64,000 bases of DNA, taken from Anthonomus grandis grandis. Lineage: Eukaryota > Arthropoda > Insecta > Coleoptera > Curculionidae. Positions 33,025-44,110 of this stretch are shown here, piece after piece; the stretch's first letter is position 1; each line of letters starts with the position of its first letter. The notes beneath the pieces are model-generated. The model saw only the letters and a list, made by a program, of their open reading frames with translations. It did not search any database and was not told the origin of the DNA. The DNA is taken from positions 19,902,001 through 19,966,000 of the forward strand of contig NC_065551.1 of the NCBI RefSeq assembly GCF_022605725.1, read 5' to 3'. A program made the translations under genes and the position numbers.

Positions 33025-33095
33025 ACTCATCGAGAATCGAACCCGGTACCACAAGATTAGAAGTATGTGTGTCAAACTTATCGACTATGTAGACC
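33025..33095 (-). repeat. tRNA-like SINE head
   Basis: On the minus strand GGTTCGATTC (33043-33034) is a good RNA polymerase III B box, within GGTACCGGGTTCGATTCTCG. About 40 bases upstream TAGTCGATAAGTT is a weak A box. No cloverleaf with a plausible anticodon arm and acceptor stem can be drawn, so a SINE remnant is more likely than a tRNA gene. The surrounding 32,840-33,230 is otherwise AT-rich and without features. Confidence 0.45.
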
Positions 33096-33308
33096 TATTA
33101 CTAAATGACCTAAATGTCATCAAAAGTTATCCAACGTAAGGTAAAGATTATGAGATAAAAAATACCAATTTTTAAAAACTAAATTTGGCCCGAAAATAAA
33201 AACGTCATATATACACACGAGAACAAGACTTTTTTGACTTTGTAATTTCCATTTTCTCCAAAAGGTCAAGCTTGTTACCTTTAGGGCATTCATGAAGCAC
33301 TTCAGCTC

Positions 33309-33990
33309 TCACCCCTGGAGAAAAATTATGTGAAAAGCCCAATAAATGGTTAGCCATGAACCCTGATTTGGTATCACTGACATTGGTATTTTTATATTTC
33401 TAATTCTTGATTTAGAAAGCATGTTGTTATTTAAACATTTGAAATAAATTTTATCTATTAAGTAAAGCAAAAACCCATTGTTAAGAGCAATATATTTCAA
33501 ATTATACAGTTCTTTGGCAAAAGCTGCTTTTGGCAGGTGAATATTCAACAGTCTGTAGAAAAGGGAGTTAAAGAAGGTAAATGTGTAAGTGTAGGGAGAA
33601 TTTGAAGAGTACCAAATTACATTATCGATAGTGATGTGCTTACGATATATTTTAAAAATAAGCTTACTGTTGCATCTCCTAATTAGAAAGTCTAGAAAAG
33701 GCATCTCGTAGGCAAAGTACCATCTCTTTCTTCTTTGATGGTGAATGAAATATTTGGGCGTAAGGAAATTACAAAACTAAGGAAATTTTGTCAAGTCTTC
33801 CTCCCTGTCATTCCAGACTATAAAAATATCATTCACATACCTCTTATATAACGCGAGGCAATTCCTTAACTATTTTTCTTTCTAGGTAACACATAAAAAT
33901 CTCGCTTAGGAGAGGGGAAAGACAAGAATCCATAGCCAACCTTTCACACTAAAAAGTCTGCAGGAGGGATGTTGGGAAAAGGATTTATTA
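33309..33990 (-). pseudogene. Penelope-like element reverse transcriptase, C-terminal half
   Basis: The minus strand gives L-S-P-L-L-S-E-I-F-M-C-Y-L-E (33,930 region), then R-Y-V-N-D-I-F-I-V-W, where the catalytic pair is N-D in place of D-D. The open frame 33704-33309 follows with MPFLDFLIRRCNSKLIFKIY, FNSLFYRLLNIHLPKAAFAK and N-N-G-F-L-L-Y-L-I-D-K. These are the hallmark blocks of Penelope-like RTs, which are related to telomerase RT and use one or more ORFs with an optional GIY-YIG nuclease. No GIY-YIG domain is readable downstream. Two frameshifts separate the blocks. Upstream, 34,000-34,150 is probably the decayed N-terminal part. Confidence 0.88.
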
Positions 33991-34240
33991 CATCAGTTAT
34001 CAGACATTTAAGTTATCAGACGTTATCAGACGTCAACCTAATGGTGGATTTAAGACGGTTCAACATATTGTTTAATTCATTTAAAAAGTTTATAGAACTA
34101 ATCTCTTATTTATCCCGGAATAAACAGTCTAAAGTACTGAATTCCAAATGACTTTGAAATGAATTTCATGTAAAATAGAGTTATTTCAGTAAAAAGTTCA
34201 CCCTGTTTAAAGATCTATAATAGCACTTAACTTCTTCTTT

Positions 34241-34278
34241 GCCAGAATAACTTCTTCCTTTAACGAAGTTATTCTGGC
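34241..34278. other. Perfect 14-bp hairpin
   Basis: GCCAGAATAACTTC (34241-34254) is followed by a 10-base loop and its exact reverse complement GAAGTTATTCTGGC (34265-34278). It lies between the Penelope RT and the mariner. It could belong to the Penelope element or be a small foldback; no role is shown by the sequence. Confidence 0.7.
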
Positions 34279-34395
34279 GACGTTCACGGTAGTTTTTGAT
34301 GATTTAGTTTTTGTTTTACACCTCAGATCAATGAATTCCGGAGTCAAACCAAGATGTAAGTATTGTTGAAAAAAACATATTTTTAACAGCAGATA

Positions 34396-35696
34396 CGAGG
34401 GTGATCCCAGAAGTACCCGGCCTGACCTAGAGATGTCGATAGTAGTTTAAAAAATATCAGTGTATTAGAAAGTATATAATCTATAAAGCTTATGTTTCAA
34501 GTTTGAAGACGCCAGGTTGTTTAGTATTTGTTTGGCAGCCAATATTGAACGTTTTCAGTGAATTTGTAAAAATGGAGAAAATTTCTCATTTCTCTCGTTG
34601 TGTGATACAATACTTTTATTTGAAAGGCCTCAGCCTAACCAATATAAAAGCTGAACTGGATTCTACTTTGGGTGCATCTGCTCCTTCGTTAACAACAGTA
34701 AAATATTGGGTAGCAGAGTTTAAACGACGCCGTACGACCTGCCAAGATGAGCATCGCAGTGGTCGACCAAATGAGCTGACGACTCCAGAAATTTTAAAGA
34801 AAATTCACAAAGCGTTACTGGATGATCGTCGATTGAAAGTGCGCGAGCCAACGGATATAGTAGGCATTTCAAAAAGTGCGGTACATCTCATATTAACTGA
34901 AAATTTGGACATGAGAAAGCTGTGTGCAAGATGGGTGCCGCGTTTGCTCACACTCGAGCAAAAACAGTGTCGTGAAGATGTTTCAATTGTTGAGTGTTTA
35001 GCGAAATTTAATAGCAACAAAGCAGAATTTTTGCGTCGTTTCATAACCACGGATGAAACATGGGTGCATCACTTCACACCTGAGACAAAAAAACAATCAA
35101 AACAATGGACTTAAAAGGGAGAACCGGCTCCAAAGAAGACGAAAACCGTTTCATCTGCAGGCAAGGTCATGGCGTCGGTTTTTTTGGGATGCGCGAGGGA
35201 TAATTTTCATTGACTATCTTGAAAAAGGTAAAACTATTAACAGCGAGTATTATGCGAACTTATTGCAACATTTGAGTAAAGAAATCAAGCAAAAACGGCC
35301 GCATTTGGTTAAGAGGAAAGTGTTGTTTCATCAAGACAATGCACCAGCTCACAAATCCGTTATTGCAATGGCCAAAATTAATGAACAAAAGTTTGAATTG
35401 CTACCTCATGCACCCTATTTACCAGATTTAGCCCCCTCAGATTATTTTCTGTTTCCAAACTTAAAAAACTGGCTCAGTGGTCAAAGATTTTCCAACGATA
35501 AAGAAATGATGTCTGCAGTTAATGGCTATTTCGAGGCGCAAGACAGTTCTTATTATAAAAAGGGTATCGAACTTGTAAAACATCGCTGGAAAAAGTGTAT
35601 AGAGCTAAAAGGAGATTATGTTCACAAATAAATAAATTTTTTTCAAAAATGTTCGTGTTTTCTTTCTTGGATTGGGTACTTCTGGGACCACCCTCG
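34396..35696 (+). mobile_element. Mariner element with both ends, ~1.3 kb
   Basis: Terminal inverted repeats begin CGAGGGTGATCCCAGAAGTA at 34396 and, on the complement, CGAGGGTGGTCCCAGAAGTA ending at 35696. They agree at 24 of about 25 bases. The left flank is TA (34394-34395) and the right is TT, one base from TA. The length and coding content are those of a standard mariner. Together with the few lesions in the gene this makes it one of the younger insertions here. Confidence 0.93.
34572..35631 (+). pseudogene. Mariner transposase (DD34D), nearly intact
   Basis: The start is ATG 34572 (M-E-K-I-S-H-F), the standard mariner N-terminus. The open frame reaches further upstream to 34503 without support. 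Two helix-turn-helix modules (to about residue 110) lead to W-V-P-R-L-L-T and the catalytic domain: T-T-D-E-T-W-V-H-H-F (D1), H-Q-D-N-A-P-A-H (D2) and P-D-L-A-P-S-D-Y-F-L-F-P (D3). Exactly 34 residues lie between D2 and D3, so all catalytic residues are present. Only two disabling lesions are visible: a TAA at 35112-35114, and a one-base expansion in a run of seven T near 35,178 that shifts the frame into the 35053-35631 frame. The length is about 350 residues, as expected. Confidence 0.95.
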
Positions 35697-35799
35697 TTTG
35701 TTAAATATATGTTAGTTAACAAAAGGTTCAGAAACTGCTTAAATTCAGTTAAAACTTCCTGAATATGACATGAAGGCTTGAACAACAACCTCTATTAAA

Positions 35800-37110
35800 A
35801 CAAAAAGCAATACTGCAACGCAAAGCTAAAAAACTAAATTCACCAAAATAATAGATTCAATAAAGAGAGATTTTTTAAATCAAAAAGGAGACTAAAAAGA
35901 AATCGAGGATGACCCATGCAATTTTAAAACTAATGGAAAATAAAAGAATACATAAAAGTAATGTAGAAGATTAGAAAAAGATACGAGCACAAATTAAGAA
36001 AAAGGTTTAAGAAGTTAAAGAGAAAGAGATACCAGAGAGATATGCAGGAATAAAAATACTGCAAGTCAGACAACTTTAACTTACACAAAAAAACAAAAGT
36101 CTAGAACCTTATAAAAGCGAGAAGTTTTAAAGATCTGAAACTCAAATTGAAAAATTATCATTAATAACCATGAAAAATAAGTCAAAGTCATACTTAGAAA
36201 AGCTTTTACAGGCTCACCCATACTAAATCCACGAGCTAGAAATAGCAATAAAACAAACGAAGAACAAAAAAGCAGTGGGCCCAGATAGAGGTTGAATTTC
36301 CAAAGCTGTCGGATGACAAAGGAATAGCCTGAATTAGCGACGTCCTTAACAGAATCTATAGCTCTGGAAATATCCCCAAAAATGGCTGCAATCAGAATTT
36401 ATAGCGTTGCCCTAAAAACCTGAAGCAAAGAATTGCAAGGAATATCGGACCATCATATCACTCGAATGCAATCAAAAATCATTTGATTACGTTCAACATC
36501 ATAAAATTATCAATATCCTGGAAGAGACCAGCTTGGACGATAAAGATATTAGATTAATTTCAAATCACTACAGAAATTAGATAGCATGCTTAAGCCTTAA
36601 TGAAGATTGAACGGAACAGGTGAAAATACAATGTGCAGTCAGACAGGGATTTGTCCTTTCGCTTTGGATATTCAACTTATATTCCAAAAACATTTTAACG
36701 AAGCCCTTCACGAACTAGATGGTATCCCTTTAAACAGAGGAAACTAATTAATAGTCGATACGTTGACGATACCATAGTGATAGTACACGCGTAGTATAGA
36801 CAACAATATGGTCTTATTATCAATGAAAGATAACACAACAAATGATCTTCAGCAAAAGAGATATAAATGAAGATCACCTATATATCGAGGGAACTTGAAT
36901 TGAACGTGTTTAACAAAATTACTACCTTGGAACCATCATAAATGAACAAAAGGACCGTGCACAAGAAATAAAATGTCGTGTAGGAAAGTGAAGGACAGTA
37001 TTTTTAGAATCAAAATGGGGATATGTCAATAAAGAAATCAAAATTGTATCCATTATCAGACCAATATGCTTGTCTTGTCAGTACCTTCAGTTATGATCTT
37101 TTATAATTAT
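35800..37110 (+). pseudogene. RTE-type non-LTR, linker and reverse transcriptase
   Basis: The lysine-rich linker (K-S-R-M-T-H-A-I-L-K-L-M-E, then K-K-I-R-A-Q-I-K-K-K-V) leads to an RTE reverse transcriptase: N-K-K-A-V-G-P-D (36,265), K-W-L-Q-S-E-F-I-A-L-P near 36,385, N-C-K-E-Y-R-T-I-I-S, Y-V-Q-H-H-K-I-I-N-I-L-E-E-T (the D-K-V-x-H-x-x-L equivalent), V-R-Q-G-F-V-L-S. The catalytic Y-A-D-D lies in a decayed I-R-x-x-R-Y-x-x-D-T stretch and reads Y-V-D-D near 36,760 in one frame. I-Y-R-G and Y-Y-L-G-T-I-I-N-E follow near 36,880-36,945. About 60 residues (the F-G-F-R and following blocks) are deleted, and stops and frameshifts are frequent. Confidence 0.9.
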
Positions 37111-38299
37111 AAATATATATTTTGGAGTTGAGTATGTTTTGGATGATTTAAAATTTGATTCACTATTCATATCAGTAGATCCATAATGTATACTATTAAA
37201 ATTTTGCACGTTATCAAAGGTTGACGTCTTACAATAGGTACATGTCGATTCCTATTCCGCTTCTAATATTTTTTGTCAAATTGAAGCAGAAGTTATTATA
37301 TTCTTTTTATTAAATTAATAATTTTATTACGTTTTTTTAAACAAACGTTTCGGATATAACACCTTATATATGAAACTTTCACTATTAAGTTATTAAAAAT
37401 ATTTACACATTTTATCAGATCATTCATTAAAAAAAATGTAAGCTTTTATTTAAACAAATCATAGCAGAGCAAAGTACGATAATATCTTTTACAAGATTAA
37501 TCAAGTTCAATTCATAATTTATAGTCAGAAATTTGACCACAATAAAACTAAATATTTTTTAACATCGTAATAATTAATTCAAGAAACGACCTTACAGCAA
37601 AATGATCGCGAGTCAAACGAATTCCTCAGCTACTTTCTCGTTTATTCATTAATGAAATCGACGTTAAATATATTACAGTAGCCAATTATTATCGGTGATC
37701 TAATCAACTTTTGTTCAGAAGTAATGGCCATAATTATTCCATCGGAGTCAGCAGCGCGCAAAAGGACAACCACATACAAAACAACGTCTGCACGATGGTC
37801 CGAGAGGAGAAATGCGTGTAAATGTAAAATAATCAAGTGGGTAGTAATAGAGATAGCGCGTAGCTCGGAGTCCTGATAGAGATACAGGCTCCGGTTGTGC
37901 AACTACCGAATAAATACAGGAGAAGATACCATCACTTAAGAAACACGGTCCCGATTACAACAAGTTAGTAGTACCGAGAGTGGAGCCACAAAGTCACCGC
38001 ATGAACTCGATCTTGGGCCGGCCATTGTAATGTTTACTAGGGTGGCATTCATTAAGATATTTCGTTTAGATATTTTAAGGTTTTGCAGCGGACCAGTTAC
38101 TTCGTTGATTATATTTATACGTCGTAGCTGGATCACTTCCAATAATGACTTCATTATTATCAGGGACAATCACTTTTTCATAAAATAGAGAGTTAAAGAA
38201 AATTTAAGGATCATATGACATTCAAGGTTTTTGCTGAAATGCAGTAGATGCTTACAAAAGCTTTATATAAGAAGGTTTCAAAGAAACTATTTTCAGTTC
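37111..38299. other. No gene; GC-richer patch 37,640-38,060
   Basis: 37,111-37,640 is AT-rich; on the minus strand CCGAAACGTTTGTTT near 37,356-37,342 looks like a Penelope-type end but has no partner. 37,640-38,060 is GC-richer and free of transposon motifs (AGCAGCGCGC near 37,752, GGGCCGGCCATTG near 38,014). Minus-strand open frames at 37642-37902 and 37936-38169 have no recognisable domain. This is a candidate host regulatory region. Confidence 0.45.
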
Positions 38300-38960
38300 A
38301 ATAACTATTTTAATATGTTAATTTGGAATTTCTTGTTTGCACCAGGTATCTCTGGATTTTATTACTGACCTTGCCCATTAGAAGCTCATTTCTGTTTGAT
38401 GATTTTCTTACTTTTACTCAAATATCATTTAATTTAATAATTTTTGCATAGAATCGGCCTATTCAGACAAGTCTGCTGAGTGAGCTTACGAGAAATTCAT
38501 CATTGCTTCAAATGATAATAAAACATAATGAATGGCACATAGAAATAATGACTAACTGTTCAACTTTCATTCTGATGGTGATGGTTAGTTGCTTGCTTCT
38601 TATGGACCTGCAAATTAAGTCGTTTTTGTCTACCGCCCAGATTAGTATTTATATTGATTTTTTGTATGACAAACACAAACAGCCATGCCCATGCCAGTAT
38701 TCGAACCTGAGACCACACGATCGCATCGTGAACGCTTTGCCCACGGCGCTACCGGGATCGGCTGATGGTTATGGCCTTAAAGAAATTATAAACGAGCCGT
38801 GGGTTATTTTTTAGTGTGGTTTCCGTGTGAAATGTCATTCAAAATGAATAGTTATTTTAATCTTTTGTCCTGGAATGTCCTAAAATTTTCTTATATGCAC
38901 CAGGTCACTTCTGGATATTCTTGCTGACCTTGCTTATTAGAAGATTAATTATTATGCTTC
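38300..38960. repeat. Diverged direct repeats flanking a SINE
   Basis: A ~100-base segment at 38,300-38,395 and one at 38,850-38,960 share, in order, AATA-TTATTTTAAT, TTGGAAT-like, GCACCAGGT, CTCTGGAT/TTCTGGAT, CTGACCTTGC and TTAGAAG. They are direct repeats with many differences, about 550 bases apart, and the SINE head lies between them. They may be the ends of one old element or a local duplication. Confidence 0.65.
38640..38778 (-). repeat. tRNA-derived SINE head
   Basis: On the minus strand TGGGCAAAGCG (38743-38733) is an A-box-like motif and GGTTCGAATAC (38707-38697) a near-perfect B box, spaced as in a tRNA, within GGTAGCGCCGTGGGCAAAGC. The GC-rich head stands out from the AT-rich flank, and the body continues towards 38,500 as unrelated AT-rich sequence. 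This is the usual structure of a tRNA-derived SINE transcribed by RNA polymerase III. The cloverleaf is incomplete, so it is not a tRNA gene. Confidence 0.75.
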
Positions 38961-40245
38961 TGGTTTTCTATCTAGCTATTAATTTTTAAATTCTCTTTAT
39001 ATTGGTATTATGAAAAAAGCTTACTTAATGTTATCAACTCAAGTAGCGGAATCGTCAGCTAGTGAGATAAAAAAAGGAAATATTAAAGAAACTCCGAAAT
39101 AAAAAACATGTAATTATCATTAGCGTTCTTGTGGATAGACGCGTTAAAAAATAAGAAATAGTTTGATTATTATATTTATATTTTTTTTACCTTTGTATTT
39201 ATTTTTTTAAGATATTTGTTAAAATATCGATTTTAAGGACTTTTAAAACTTTTGATTTTTTAGATCATTCACTCTTGGACTAATATATAATTTTATTTTA
39301 AGTAATTTTATGTTTAAATTAAACTTACATATTCGAGAAAATTATATATCTTGCGTTTTTCAGGGTTTGGGACTAGTTTTCCAGAACATTTTAGGACTTG
39401 TCAGTCATTTTCTTAAATTACTGGTTTGTTTAGGCATTTAAAGAACAAATTTTTTATTTTAATTTTTTTTCATTTTAAGCATTTAAAATTAAATTTATGA
39501 AAGTAAATGTAATTTTTGTTCCATGTTTTTAGAGTCAGTTTTCTTTTATGCCACACATTGGAACAATTATCTTTGCAATTTTCCCACTTTTAGGAGTTTT
39601 TGTCCATCTTAAGGCGCTCTCTATAATTTAGGAAATTATTTTTTATAGTATCTAGCAATTTAAAGTAATTTTTCCTCTAATTTTAAGCATTCTAAATGTC
39701 TCTTATCTTTGTCTTCTAACTTTTTTAAAAGTTATTTTTGTTCCAAGTCTTAAGACACAGGTGTTTTTATTTCAGGCTTTTGAAAGTTTTTTTTTTATTT
39801 TCAGCATTTGATATTATTTCTGTATCTTCCAGGAAATATTTTTAATATTTTCAAGATAACAAAACGGAATTTTATTTTAATTTTATAGAGACAGTTTTCC
39901 TTTTATTTCAAATAATTGACTCGTTTTTCAAGCTTTTTGGTCCAACTTATCTTTTCTAAATAGATAAAGGATAAATAAGGGATCTAGTGGATGAATCGTC
40001 ACTAATATTTGTATATATTAATTAATTTAAATTATTAAATAACATCAAAATAAAAACAATAATATTTAAATTTACTCACTAATATAAGAAGCGTTAGAGA
40101 AAGAAGAAATAATTTCTCTAACATATTTTTTTTGGCAATGAGGTGTAGTTCTATATCAAGTATAAGACGATAACGCTTGTAAGAATTTTTATAGATAAGT
40201 AATAAGAAATTTATAATATATTTGGTAATTTTGCAGCTATATACT
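38961..40245. other. T-rich strand-biased sequence, no gene
   Basis: From about 39,180 to 39,930 the plus strand is strongly T-rich and carries loosely recurring TTTTAAGCATTT, TTTTAGG and ATTTTTGTTCCA-like motifs, as if from an old, highly diverged tandem or simple repeat. No open frame or element end is recognised. Confidence 0.5.
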
Positions 40246-40249
40246 TCTA

Positions 40250-41130
40250 GGCATCAACAAAATGAGATGATCAATGTTCTGGTTGTTGTACCTTATTCCA
40301 AGTAACTCAAACTTTGTGGATTAGCTATGTCAGAGCCTGTGGCAGATGGTGCAAAGTGGTAAGTCTTATCCCCATCATATCGCACATAAGTTCGATTGCA
40401 TTTTAATTCGGTAAAGAGGGTGGCCACGGCAACAGTAACGCCTGCTTTTTGAAGAAAAACCGTAGTATGACGAGCAATATAGGGATTTGCGCTGTCTTGC
40501 TGAAAAAGAACATGTGGATGACTCTCTAGATAAGACAGTACAGTGGTCTGTAGGACATCATCAACATAACGTGCAGCAGTCATATTGCCTCGAACCAAAA
40601 GAATATATACGTCTATTACTCCGACAGTCCTGTGTACATGCCTCTCAATAGCAAATTCAGGGTCACGCCCTTTTCTACGGTGGCCCTTCTGGCCTTGACG
40701 GATATTTGTGCATACCTAGACAGAATCGAGATTCGTCGCTGAAGATGAGGTTATGCCATTCTATCTCCCAATATTGCAGTTCTCTTCTCCAGTTGAAACG
40801 TTAATGACAGTGGTCCGCAGTTAGAGGAAAAACCATGGATAGTCTGAAAAAAGTCCAAAGGCTCGAATGCAAGAACAGATAGTATGCATAGTAACAGATC
40901 TACTATCTCTCCACATCCTTGGTCAGCGATCTGAAGCATACTAACAAAACGGTCTCGTAGGCTCGTTGTCTGAGACGCCTATCTTAATGCTCTGTAGTAC
41001 GCCTCGGTTGACTAGTTGGTCTTCTTCGTGTTCCTCTACCTTCTTCTGTTTCTATATCTGACACACACGCACTACGGTCATTACAGTAAAATTAACGCGG
41101 CTGCCAATTTGGCGATAGGAGAAAACATCA
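40250..41130 (-). pseudogene. Tc1-like transposase relic
   Basis: Down the minus strand from about 41,130, the N-terminal half is faint. N-W-R-R-E-L-Q-Y-W-E-I-E-W then F-S-D-E-S-R-F-C-L (first catalytic D) lie near 40,740-40,800, then R-G-N-M-T-A-A-R-Y-V-D-D-V-L and H-P-H-V-L-F-Q-Q-D-S-A-N-P-Y-I-A-R-H (second D; usual D-N-A-R-P-H). A frameshift leads to P-W-P-P-S-L-P and N-A-I-E-L-M-C-D-M-M-G (E block; the D of the third catalytic block is lost). The frame 40598-40293 is open but shifts out of the family sequence after Q-K-A-G-V-T-V. Ends were not found. Confidence 0.85.
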
Positions 41131-41466
41131 TATGATAGACAATAATTCTACCGCTGTCAAAATCGCTAATATGATGATAATATGACATCTTCGAACTCGA
41201 GGCATTGTGTTATGCATAACACTAGTAAACGGACAAGCAATAAATAAAAATGCCTGTCCTAACCAGATCTCAGAAAATGATTTTTTCTCAGATATGAAAT
41301 TTTAAGAATAGTAAATAAAAACATAGAGTAAATAAAACATTAGAATGTTGTGTTTGTTAGCATGCTTTAAATATAGCCATTATACCATCTTTACCTTCTT
41401 TTTGACAGTTTATGATTTCAGATTGAATCTACATAATAAAAATATGCCACCCTTAAAATAAACAAC

Positions 41467-42560
41467 ATGTACTTGAATATTGCACACTTGCATGTCCGGT
41501 CACTTTTTACAGGATTTAATGAGCTTTCTACGATTCTAAACCAAAATGAATATGATATAATAATTATAACAGAAACTTGGTTAAACCCAAACTGTGATGC
41601 TAATTTACTTAGCATTCCAGGATATAATTTAATTCATAAGGATAGAGCTGGATGTGAAGGTGGCGTTGGAGTATATGTTAAAGAGGGATTGAACACCGAG
41701 GTGAATGAATCTTATCCGAGGTAATTCTTTAGCATATTTTCTTAAAAGTTTCCCTACCTGACATGAAAATTATTGTAGGAGGTTTCTATCACCCTCCACG
41801 CTTAAATATTAATAATATATTGGTCGACTTGGAACGAGCTTTTTCTTTATTTTGATATTATGATTTTGACAGTAGATTTAAACGTCGACTTTTTGAATCT
41901 GCATGACCCTGTACTGGATACTTTCGCACGTATAGCCTAAAACAAATTATTAATGAACCTACTCGAATAACTAATACCTCTAGCATCTTAATTGTCCCGA
42001 TTTTTATTAACAATAAAGACATCGTAAATAAATGCGGCACACTACCCTCTAATGGAATAGGCGATCATAACCTTGTTTTTGTCAAAATATCTGTTAAATT
42101 TATAAAGTCTCCTCCGCGTTTTTTTCAATATAGGACTTTTGAAAACTTTAATCTAAATGCTTTTAAAAATGATTTACAAAATATACCATGACATAGAATT
42201 TTTTGGGAAAGAAGCATAGAAAAAAAAGTTAATATCTTTAATGATCTTATTATCTCACTTTTTAATAAACATGCTTCAATTCGGAGGGTAAGAGCAACAA
42301 AATCTTACGAGAGATAAACCATTAAGAGATAAAGCATGGCAAAAATATAAAAAGACTAAAAGGGAACCTAATTACAATTATTATAAGACTTTAAGAAATC
42401 ATACATTATCTTGTATTAGAAAAGAAAAGAGAAATCACATACCAAATATTTCTAAACTTAATAATCCTTCTAAGCTTTGGAAAACCCTACAAGACTTGAA
42501 TATTACTTCACAAAATCTATCAAAACTATCAAACGCTAAAAATATAAATAAATACTTAAT
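41467..42560 (+). pseudogene. Non-LTR APE endonuclease and linker
   Basis: An apurinic-type endonuclease that nicks the target DNA. L-N-I-A-H-L-H-V-R-S-L (family N-x-N-x-R-S) is followed by YDIIIITETWLNP with the catalytic E and G-C-E-G-G-V-G-V-Y-V (family R-G-G-G-V). Frameshifts follow near 41,720 and 41,860. Then come K-Q-I-I-N-E-P-T-R-I-T-N, I-F-I-N-N-K-D and S-N-G-I-G-D-H-N-L-V-F (the catalytic D-H pair), and a lysine-rich linker (F-F-Q-Y-R-T-F-E-N-F) to about 42,560. The G-D-F-N block is lost in a decayed stretch. Confidence 0.9.
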
Positions 42561-42659
42561 TTTTTTTACAAACAGTAACTGAACAATGTAGGGATAAGAT
42601 AGAGTACTACAACAATAATATTTATAATTTTAAATCTAGATTTAACTTTTCACTAACAA

Positions 42660-44110
42660 CTTCTCAGGAAACACATTTAATTTTGCTAACCCTTAAATCA
42701 AATGCTGTAGGTGTAGGTAGATTAAATCAATTTAAAAATGTGTAGCCCTTTAATAGAAGATATTATTATGCATATGATTAACTCTATAATTGAAACGTGC
42801 GCTATACCGACTCTCTGGAAAACTGAAATTGGCACCCCTTTACCTAAAATAAATGATCCTCAAACCTTCTCCGACTTAAGAATTATAAGTATATCACCCA
42901 CATTGTCTAAAGTATTGGAAAAAGTTTTATATAATTATTTTTTTTTTCATTTTAAGAATAATAAAATTATTTGTGATTTTCAGTACGGATTTAGAAAGGG
43001 GTTTAGTACGGCTTCCGCTTTAGCATCGGTACTTGATCATGTCATTAAGAGTTTCGATGAAGGTCTTTGATACTTTAGACCATAAGCTTCTATTAGCTTA
43101 ACTTAAATACTATGGCTTTAAGTCAGATGCACTTAATCTGGTTGGATCATTTATTCGAGACAGATCGCAAAGATCAGTTTAGGTGACTCGGTATCAAATA
43201 ATATTTCGATTAAGTCTGGTGTACCTCAGGGTGCTATTTTATCCCCGCTCTTATTTATTATTTACACAATAGACGTTATCGCTGCTCCTTTGTTTTGAAG
43301 TACACATGCTTATGCTGATGATATTCAGATCTACTTTTCTTTCAAGCCTTAAGATACTCAGGAAGATGCCGGAAAAATAAACTCGGATCTTAATATAGTT
43401 AATCAATTAGTATACGAACATAATCTTAACTTCTTGTTGGGACAACGCAAAGTTATTGTGTTTTGATAGTAAAACCAAAAAAGACATAGTAAAAAAGTCG
43501 TTAAATCTACATATTGGCGCCACAAGTTTATCCTTTATATCCTGTGCAAAAAATTTGGGCTTAATAGTGGATGAGGATCTAAGATTTCATAAACATGTAC
43601 GGAAGCTTAATAAAAAAGGATTTTATGTTCTTAAATTAATTTATAACAACCGACAACTGTTAAACTTTCCATTAAAAAAGATGTTGTGGGATAGCCTTGT
43701 TTTATCGCATTTTAATTATTGTGACTTTCTGTACGGGTCTTGTCTAACTGCAGAGGATAAATATAAAATTCAAAAGGTATGAATGCTGTAGGGTTTTGTA
43801 TCGAATACGTAAATGTGACCATGTCTCTCATTTGATCTCTGAATGCAACTGGCTGAATATGGAAAACCGAAGAACACACCATCTTTTAAATTTTGTTCAT
43901 AAATTGCTTACTGAGGCGGAAGCATCTCAATTTCTTAAATCCAAATTCTTACCACGCACAGCAATCTTAAAGTTAAATGACGCCATGCTTTTACTGTACC
44001 ACAACATAAAACAGCCATGTTTCGGATATCTTTTATTTTCAACGCCATCAGCATATACAATCTCATACCAGACAATTTTAAAATTCTTAATATAAATTAA
44101 TTTAAATTTA
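42660..44110 (+). pseudogene. Non-LTR reverse transcriptase and C-terminal region, YADD present
   Basis: The RT blocks are L-W-K-T-E-I-G-T-P-L-P-K, S-D-L-R-I-I-S-I-S-P-T-L-S-K-V-L-E-K, Y-G-F-R-K-G-F-S-T-A-S-A-L, a frameshifted D-T-L-D-H-K-L-L, S-G-V-P-Q-G-A-I-L-S-P-L-L-F and A-Y-A-D-D-I-Q-I-Y. The catalytic box at 43311-43322 is intact. After a frameshift near 43,455 the C-terminal part follows (CAKNLGLIVDEDLRFHKHV, L-S-H-F-N-Y-C-D-F-L-Y-G, N-R-R-T-H-H-L-L-N-F-V-H-K) to about 44,095. About six stops and frameshifts in all. Confidence 0.93.

Noticed and set aside
33025..33095. tRNA gene on the minus strand
   Set aside because: Only the B box is convincing; the A box and stems are poor.
34241..34278. 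microRNA precursor
   Set aside because: The stem is only 14 bp, too short for a typical insect precursor.
35053..35180. Start of the second mariner frame (35053) as a separate gene
   Set aside because: Its first ~40 codons are an out-of-frame shadow of the transposase; the family sequence enters this frame only after the T-run frameshift near 35,178.
38690..38775. tRNA gene on the minus strand
   Set aside because: Good A- and B-box-like motifs, but no complete cloverleaf and a SINE-like context; annotated as a SINE head.
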